DNA from: Unio delphinus
Taxonomy: Eukaryota > Mollusca > Bivalvia > Unionida > Unionidae
Assembly (NCBI GenBank): GCA_029339505.1
Contig: JAQISU010000115.1
Location: 5,971,001 to 6,035,000 of the forward strand
DNA length: 64,000 nt
Direction: 5' to 3'
Positions 57,847-64,000 of the stretch are shown one piece after another (the stretch's first letter is position 1; each line of letters starts with the position of its first letter). The translations under genes and the position numbers were made by a program. The notes beneath the pieces were generated by a model. It did no database searches. It saw only the letters and a program-made list of their open reading frames with translations, and was not told the origin of the DNA.

Positions 57847-60800
57847 TTAAAATAAATTAACCCCGTCTCTCACCTCTAAAGTGTCAATCACCCTCTCAAA
57901 GAAGACGTTTCGTTCTTCAAGGAGCTTTTCACAACCTAAGATAAGATGTTTCGCTCTGTCGTCAGTCTCTTTTCCACAGAGTTTACATATCATAACTTTT
58001 CCAACAGGCATGATATATAGTTTCACTATTTCAGAGAGAGGCCATAACATAGATGGAAATTTACGTCCAAGAAACCATATACTGCTTGGTTTTAAGTCCA
58101 AATGAATGTTTCTGAAGTGAATTAAATCGCTCCTTAGTTCAATATCTGTATTCCAGGTAGATTCTTCGATGTTTTGAATATTATCAATAATATTCCGATT
58201 CCAAACAAGTTTACCTTGGGTTTGTACTCTTACTGCATAGTCTAAGAGAACACTTCCCATACCATATTTCTTGAATATTTTGTCAATATCTGCTATAAAC
58301 CCCGTCTGTCTAATTGGGTTGGTCAAGTACTGACATAAACGCAAAATGAAAATCTTTTTCCAGATAAGAGTCCAATCGCCCCTACACAGCCGGTTGAAAA
58401 AGCACAATTTCATCTTATCAGTGTATGCTTCCATTGACCAAGTCCTAAGGTACTACGCGTAGCCTCTATGGGCGAATATTTATCGAAAGCTTGCATACGT
58501 CGCGCTGCATATCTCTGACATAGCTCAAGTTCTTCTATATTGGTGTTCGTCATATTCGACCATAATTCACATCCATATAGGACTGAAGGTAGAATGATTC
58601 TTTTCCAGATTTTCATACTTATTAGAGGGTTCATTCCTCCGTCTCTGATACCAATAAAATAAAAAGAGTTTAATAAGTGTTTACCTTTATCGCATGCTTC
58701 TTTTATCGCATCGTTAGGTTTAAAGTTGTACGTTAGAGGTATGCCGGCATATTTCTTACTTTTGACTACTGGAATTGGCGATTTGTCGAATAGAAAAGCA
58801 GGGATATCATTTCTTCTTTTGTTTGTAAAGAGGATGCTGCAACTTTTATCTGCGTTATATTTCAATCTCCACCTTTTCGCATAATTAGAGATTGTATCGA
58901 GCAGATGCTGCATCGAATGATGCGAATTAGCCATTACAGTTGTGTCATCCGCTTATAAGACACACGGCAGGTGAAGATCGACAAGATTTAGGCCTCGCAA
59001 AGTGTGATCTAAATCAGTGATCAAATCGTCTATCATAACGAGAAAGAACCAAGCGGACAAGATACGACCCTGTCCTACACCCTGTTTAATATTGAAATAT
59101 TTGGACAATTTGCCCGCAAATAAAACAGAACTAGTTACTCCCTTAAACGAGTCTTTCATGATGCGCCACGTCTTCCCTTTAATGCCGAGTTTGTACAGCT
59201 TGTAAAATAACCCATTGTGCCAGACTGTATTGAATGCCTTAGCATTATCAAGAAATGTTGCATAGACAGGAGTATCTTTATCCATATAGTAGCATATAGA
59301 TTCTTTGATACAAAATGCTGCAGTGATACTGCCACAATTAGTCCTAAAACCTTGTTGCATTGGATTTTGAAAATTAATGTGCTTAGAAAATATAAGTAGT
59401 CTATTATATATAATTTGCTCTAGGATTTTCTGAAGCACTGGAACTATAGTTATATCACGGTAGTTATTCATATCTAATTTGCTTTTTCCCCCTCCTTTAA
59501 ATATTGGTATAACTAAACCTTGTTTAAAATGGCATGGGTACTCCTCGGCCTCGTACACTTTTTTGAAGACAGTTTCAAGTAACTGTACACTGCTTTGAGT
59601 GTCCGCAAACAGTAAATGCTCGGCAACAATACCGTCGTGACCACATGACTTATTTTTACTGAGAGAACTAATTGCACTACTGATTTCTTCTCTAGTGGGA
59701 ATTTTGTCAAGAACTTCATCAAAGTGGGAATGGGTTTCTATACTCTGTTTTTTAACCTCTGCTAAGACCATCTGGTAATGATTCTTATCGTACAAATAGG
59801 TATTGTCAGGTAATGATAAAATGGAAAAATGATTTGCCCATAAGTCTCTTATAGAGTCGTGGTCACGTACAATTTTTCCGTTAGATTCAATTTCGTATAT
59901 GTAACCACGTTTATGTCTTTTATTCCGTATAAACTTATAGAAAGTAGAAATATCGAGCTCTGCAGCCTTTTCAAGCTCACTGAACTGTTCTCTGTCATAC
60001 ATTTCTTTTGCTCTCAGTAACTCTTTTCCAAAACATTTCTTCGCTTTCTTATAGTTCGCGTATGACTGAAATTCCCATCCTCTTGGCCTACCATCAGAGA
60101 TCCATACCCTACGTTTCAGCCTCATTTCTGTATGAAACTTTTTTACGTTTAGTAATTTCCAATAGGGGTTAGCGTATGGGCAAAACCTTTTTATGGGCAG
60201 AAACCTAGAAGCTGCGTCATGTAAAATCTTTGCCGTGTCTTGAATAATACTATCAATATCGACATTTGTCACTAGTTCTGCCTTGTGCAGTTGCGCTAAA
60301 AATTCATTGCGTGTTGCTTCCTTATACCTATTTATTTGTTCTGCCGATGCTTTCTTCCAATTTATGGAGGGAATTATATGCTTGTCAGCCATGATTATAT
60401 TATATGCAAGAGGAATGACCAACTCTATTTTTACAGGATGATGATCTGAAATGTTCAAAGGATGGTCATCAATTATTTCGGCCTTAACCACTAAATCGAA
60501 TTTGTCTTTTTGCAATAGTATATGGTCTATCAACGATTTGGATTTACCATCGATTGAGAAAAATGTAAAGTCAGGTCCTTCACAAATAGATTGACTATTA
60601 ACGGATATTAAGTGCCTATCGGTCAGAAACTTTTCTAGAATAGCACCTCTAGCGTTTGTTGTTAGACAGTTCGTTTTGAAGCTAAGCAGTGAACTTAACT
60701 GGCCATTGAAATCACCCGCGAGTATGGGAATGCCTTCTTTACAGAACATATCAAACTGGTTCTTTAATTCTTCCATTGTTTCATAGTAACTTGCAATAGG

Positions 60801-61181
60801 AAAATTAGTTGATGGCAAAAGTGCTCCGAATACAAAATATTTCAATTTATCATTACATATCACTTCTATTCCTAAGACTCTATCACTGCCGACGCTCAAC
60901 AAAGGATTAACGCAGAGTGACTTCCTATATAGGATTGCTATTCCCCCAAAACCTTTATGTCTTATCCTTTCTTCGAAATTCACTTTTAACCTATTGTCAG
61001 AGCGTGAGAAAGATTTAAACTGTGGATGTAAATTGTCTAGAAAGTTGAGTTGCTCCGGAAGAAGCCAGTGCTCAGTAAGCACTGCAATATCTACCTCATT
61101 TAGCAAAGAGTACAAGTATGGTTCACCATACATAGCTCCTTTTACGTTCCATGTCATCAGACGAAATGTATGACTAGACAT
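57847..61181 (-). pseudogene. LINE copy B ORF2: APE endonuclease + reverse transcriptase, two lesions
   Basis: Starting at the Met in MSSHTFRLMTWNVKG (an upstream in-frame ATG at 61244 would add a hydrophobic 21-residue leader), the ORF is about 1,110 codons. The endonuclease nicks target DNA: motifs TWNVKG, TEHWL, LAGDFNGQL, SLIDHIL and ISDHHPVKIEL are all present. The RT copies element RNA: FKGGGKSKLDMNNYRD, NAKAFNTVWHNG, VGQGRILSAWFF and the catalytic box, which reads L-stop-ADDTTV because TTA has become TAA at 58953-58955. The remaining frame is open to about 58440, where one base is missing relative to copy A. After it the last 195 codons, with a C-K-L-C...H...C zinc-finger-like end, are open. 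The box has Leu before ADD where Phe or Tyr is usual; copy A also has Leu. Confidence 0.9.
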
Positions 61182-61269
61182 TTGTTGACTTAAAAAATAG
61201 ATTTTCAACACAAGTAGTACAATGACTATAAAGTAGTTGACCATAATTTATACATATATATGTGACTTA

Positions 61270-62922
61270 CTACCCCTTTATATAGTTCCAACTGAACCTC
61301 TTGGCGTCCTTATCACCGTAATCCTCATACCATTCACTTGCCCATACAAAATCTGGCCAAAAACCTTTCTCTAAAACCTTCTCAAAGTCTAAGTCATCTA
61401 CTGTGACTAAAGCAGTAAAAGTGTCCTTTCCTCCTCTTACACGCCGGTGCTTTAAGATCTGAGAGTCAATTATTTCTATTCCTTTGTTTCTGGCGTGCTT
61501 TTCTATACAAGTTCTCATCTCTTCTCTCGTTCTGTCAACCGGTATCCTGGACATTAGAACTCGACGTTCATAAGAGTTCCTCACTCTTTTTTGAGGTCTG
61601 CAGTTTCTGTTAGTTGTGATGACATCGATTGTTTTGCTTCCTTTATCCAAGTCTTTTGATGAGGTGGCTGAATTTTTTTTGAATGGTGATCTTCTTTCCC
61701 TATTGATGTATCTTGCATTTTCCCATACTGAGTATTTCTGATCATGATGATAACCACGTTCTCCATTATCTTCAATTACTGTCAATTCTTCAGTTGAGGT
61801 ACTGGGTATTGTGGACGGAGTCAGAACCACTCCTTCCCTTGAATCAGTGGATTTCAAGCGACCGCCTTTGTTCTTCGCCGTATATTCCGTTTGGTCCGAT
61901 AAATACTTCCCTCGTTTTGTACGATCAAGATTTAGAGCAGTTCTCACATTCACCATATTTGCTGTTTGTGTTTCAGTTGAAGGTTTGACCATACGCACTA
62001 TATCAGCTAGTGTTATTTGAGTCTGTGCATCGCATTTCGTGCTTACATTTTCTTTATCCTTATCACATACTCTATCTTCGAGCAGTTCATGTAAAAACAG
62101 TTGGTGACCTTTAATACTTTCCAACTGGTTATTCTTCTCCCTGAGTGATATTCTCAAGGCCAGATTGTCTTTAGATAACTTATTTTCTTCCTCTTTGCAT
62201 CTTTTTAATTCCAATTGTAGTCTAGTAACATCAACATCTCTAGTGTGCAGTTCTTTACGTATCTTGTCAAGCTCAGTTTTCAATTCATTTCTGATGTCAT
62301 CTTTCATTTGTTGAATACTGCTTTGTATAAAATGTTTTAGATCTATTATCTTGTATAAATTCTCTATTATTGCGGAACTGTCATTTTTATCATTTAAAAG
62401 AGATGATACTGAACTGCGTTCGGAGTTCTGCATCACCTGTTCTGGTTCTGATTCTGATCGCTGTGACTGCTTGTTAGATCCTTTTCTTTTAGATACTCGG
62501 CTCCCATATGTACTACTATCATTCATACCCGTGCGTGGTTTCTTTCTCGACGCGAGGCTTTTCACTTCAGATAAGTTGTTATCTCCTGCTAAGAGATGGT
62601 ATAGAATAAATATATCCTCAGCTAATCTCTCCTCTAGAGGCGCACTATCACATCTTACTGTCCTCTCAACTATACAAGTCACAGGATAATTACTGTTTTC
62701 CAATTCAGCCACGTCATGTAGTGATAGTCTGATATCTTTTAAATTCTGATCATCCAATTCCAAACACATCTTCTTTTTGAAATCATCTCTATCCAAAGTT
62801 CCAAATTTAGAATCGATTTGAAGGTATATATTTTTCTCAGTCTGAGTTGCTATCAAGTCTTCTTCTAAATCTGACTTTTCATCACCACTGTACCGCTCAT
62901 CTATTTCTAGCTCGTCATCCAT
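61270..62922 (-). CDS. LINE copy B ORF1 protein, intact (550 aa)
   Basis: Complete ORF from ATG (62922) to stop. Layout: acidic N-terminus (DDELEIDERYSGDEKSDLEE), a globular part to about residue 130, a Ser/Lys-rich hinge, a coiled coil at about residues 190-285 (LKHFIQSSIQQMKDDIRNEL ... LALRISLREKNNQLESIKGH), a low-complexity linker, and a C-terminal RRM-like domain from about residue 440 (RRVLMSRIPVDRTREEMRTC ... TALVTVDDLDFEKVL, FWPDFVW). Such ORF1 proteins form trimers or multimers that bind element RNA and chaperone target priming. ORF2 begins 25-88 bp downstream, so the two are probably translated from one RNA. No zinc knuckle is seen. Its integrity, next to a nearly intact ORF2, argues for a young insertion. 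Confidence 0.9.
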   Translation of the reverse strand: MDDELEIDERYSGDEKSDLEEDLIATQTEKNIYLQIDSKFGTLDRDDFKKKMCLELDDQNLKDIRLSLHDVAELENSNYPVTCIVERTVRCDSAPLEERLAEDIFILYHLLAGDNNLSEVKSLASRKKPRTGMNDSSTYGSRVSKRKGSNKQSQRSESEPEQVMQNSERSSVSSLLNDKNDSSAIIENLYKIIDLKHFIQSSIQQMKDDIRNELKTELDKIRKELHTRDVDVTRLQLELKRCKEEENKLSKDNLALRISLREKNNQLESIKGHQLFLHELLEDRVCDKDKENVSTKCDAQTQITLADIVRMVKPSTETQTANMVNVRTALNLDRTKRGKYLSDQTEYTAKNKGGRLKSTDSREGVVLTPSTIPSTSTEELTVIEDNGERGYHHDQKYSVWENARYINRERRSPFKKNSATSSKDLDKGSKTIDVITTNRNCRPQKRVRNSYERRVLMSRIPVDRTREEMRTCIEKHARNKGIEIIDSQILKHRRVRGGKDTFTALVTVDDLDFEKVLEKGFWPDFVWASEWYEDYGDKDAKRFSWNYIKG

Positions 62923-63466
62923 GTCCGTAGTTCACATCATCTATAATATCCTACTGATAAAGCATTTTGGTACTTTTCTAATGAAAATCTCCCAAATTTT
63001 AACCAAAAAAAACAAAATTATAACAAATCCTCCATGTTTCATATATCACTCAATCGCCTCTAATTGTTAGGAAATTAGTCAGAACTATATATTCAATGAT
63101 GAGCATTCTTATTACTCAAACTTAAATTACAAAAATTACATACTGCAGATTATCTGCAGTTTACAAAATTCATACAAACGGCAGTTTGCAACTCAAATTT
63201 GTTACACAAACACAATTATAACAAATCCTCCATGTTTGTTGATCATGACGTCATCATGACGTAAATAATCAAATTTTTGAATGAATAAACACTTTTTTCT
63301 CCAAAATTTCATGTGATCCACCAAAAATGCTATATACCCCGCACTCCTCGAACACTCACACATCATTCCAACAATCATGAATCATCTCACTGTAGAAAAA
63401 ATCACTCATAAATGCCAAAATCCACAGAGCCACCTTTCTATGTTCCACCTATAGCCGTCGTGACGT
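62923..63466 (-). promoter_or_regulatory. LINE copy B 5' UTR with internal repeats and CRE motif
   Basis: Non-coding leader upstream of ORF1. A phrase acaaatcctccatgtttcat / acaaatcctccatgtttgtt occurs twice (about 63020 and 63220). A palindromic TGACGTCA (63246-63253) is followed by TGACGTAA. These could be promoter elements, since LINEs need an internal promoter; function is inferred. Confidence 0.4.
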
Positions 63467-63472
63467 CTCATA

Positions 63473-63792
63473 CATACATACATACATACATACATACATA
63501 CATACATACATACATACATACATACATACATACATACATACATACATACATACATACATGTATGTATGTATGTATGTATGTATGTATGTATGTATGTATG
63601 TATGTATGTATGTATGTATGTATGTATGTATGTATTTATGTATGTATGTAAGTATGCATGCATGTATGTATGTATGTATGTATGTATGTATGTATGTATG
63701 TATGTATGTATGTATGTATGTATGTATGTATGTATGTGTATATGTAAATATATATGTATGTATGAATATATGTATGAATATATGTATGTATG

Positions 63793-63826
<34 letters not shown>

Positions 63827-64000
63827 TGTATGTATGTGTATATGTAAATATATATGTATGTATGAATATATGTATGTATGTATGAATATATGTAGGTATG
63901 TATGTATGTATGTATGTATTTATGTAAGTATGTATGCATGCATGTATGTATGTATGTATGTATGTATGTATGATGTATGTATGTATGTATGTATGTATGT
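63473..64000. repeat. CATA/TATG microsatellite, 5' side of LINE copy B
   Basis: About 85 bp of (CATA)n abut (TATG)n at about 63558, forming a long perfect palindrome. The TATG tract, with variant blocks, then continues past the right edge. Confidence 0.96.

Overview
The window looks like nuclear DNA of an invertebrate animal, most likely a mollusc. This is an inference from AT-rich intergenic DNA with many micro- and minisatellites, intron-containing MPEG1 (perforin-2) genes, and a mixed load of L2-like, RTE-like and other non-LTR elements, Gypsy, Polinton/Maverick, hAT and tRNA-derived SINE pieces. There is no bacterial-style gene packing. The only host genes recognised are members of a minus-strand MPEG1 cluster. 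MPEG1 proteins are membrane-anchored MACPF pore-formers of phagocyte-type cells.

MPEG1 cluster: (i) exon 1 of one gene at 1695-2174, whose remainder lies beyond the left edge; (ii) a decayed 5' fragment of another copy at about 35225-35545; (iii) a nearly complete two-exon gene (exon 1 48183-48662, exon 2 41266-42913, about 709 codons) whose exon 2 has two one-base gaps. Upstream of (iii) a TATA box, an AP-1 site and a kappaB site sit close together. The AP-1/kappaB pair is kept base for base in the dead copy (ii), which suggests an inherited immune-inducible promoter.

Left part (0-11.8 kb): a 30-bp minisatellite, MPEG1 exon 1, a duplicated non-coding block (about 3.4-4.75 and 9.1-9.8 kb) with an RTE-type LINE fragment inserted in one copy, a Gypsy gag relic whose coiled-coil section has expanded into 24-bp repeats, and a tRNA-derived SINE.

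Polinton region (about 12-25.2 kb): broken genes resembling Polinton/Maverick capsid and virion proteins (plus strand, 12.1-15.7 kb), an HNH endonuclease (minus, 21.3-21.8 kb) and a Polinton integrase (minus, 24.4-25.2 kb). Between them is a 71-bp repeat array split by a 3.7-kb element that has 452-bp near-identical direct repeats at its ends and a 5-6-bp target duplication. An L2-like fragment is also present.

Middle (25-41 kb): LINE 3' fragments, a third copy of the 452-bp repeat, a Gypsy pol relic (protease-integrase), a 93-bp near-perfect hairpin, several minisatellites and a short hAT element with a minisatellite inside it.

Right part (49-64 kb): two copies of one young non-LTR retrotransposon, both minus strand, each lying between long TATG/CATA microsatellite tracts. 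Copy B keeps an intact 550-codon ORF1 and an ORF2 broken at only two places. Copy A has more breaks.
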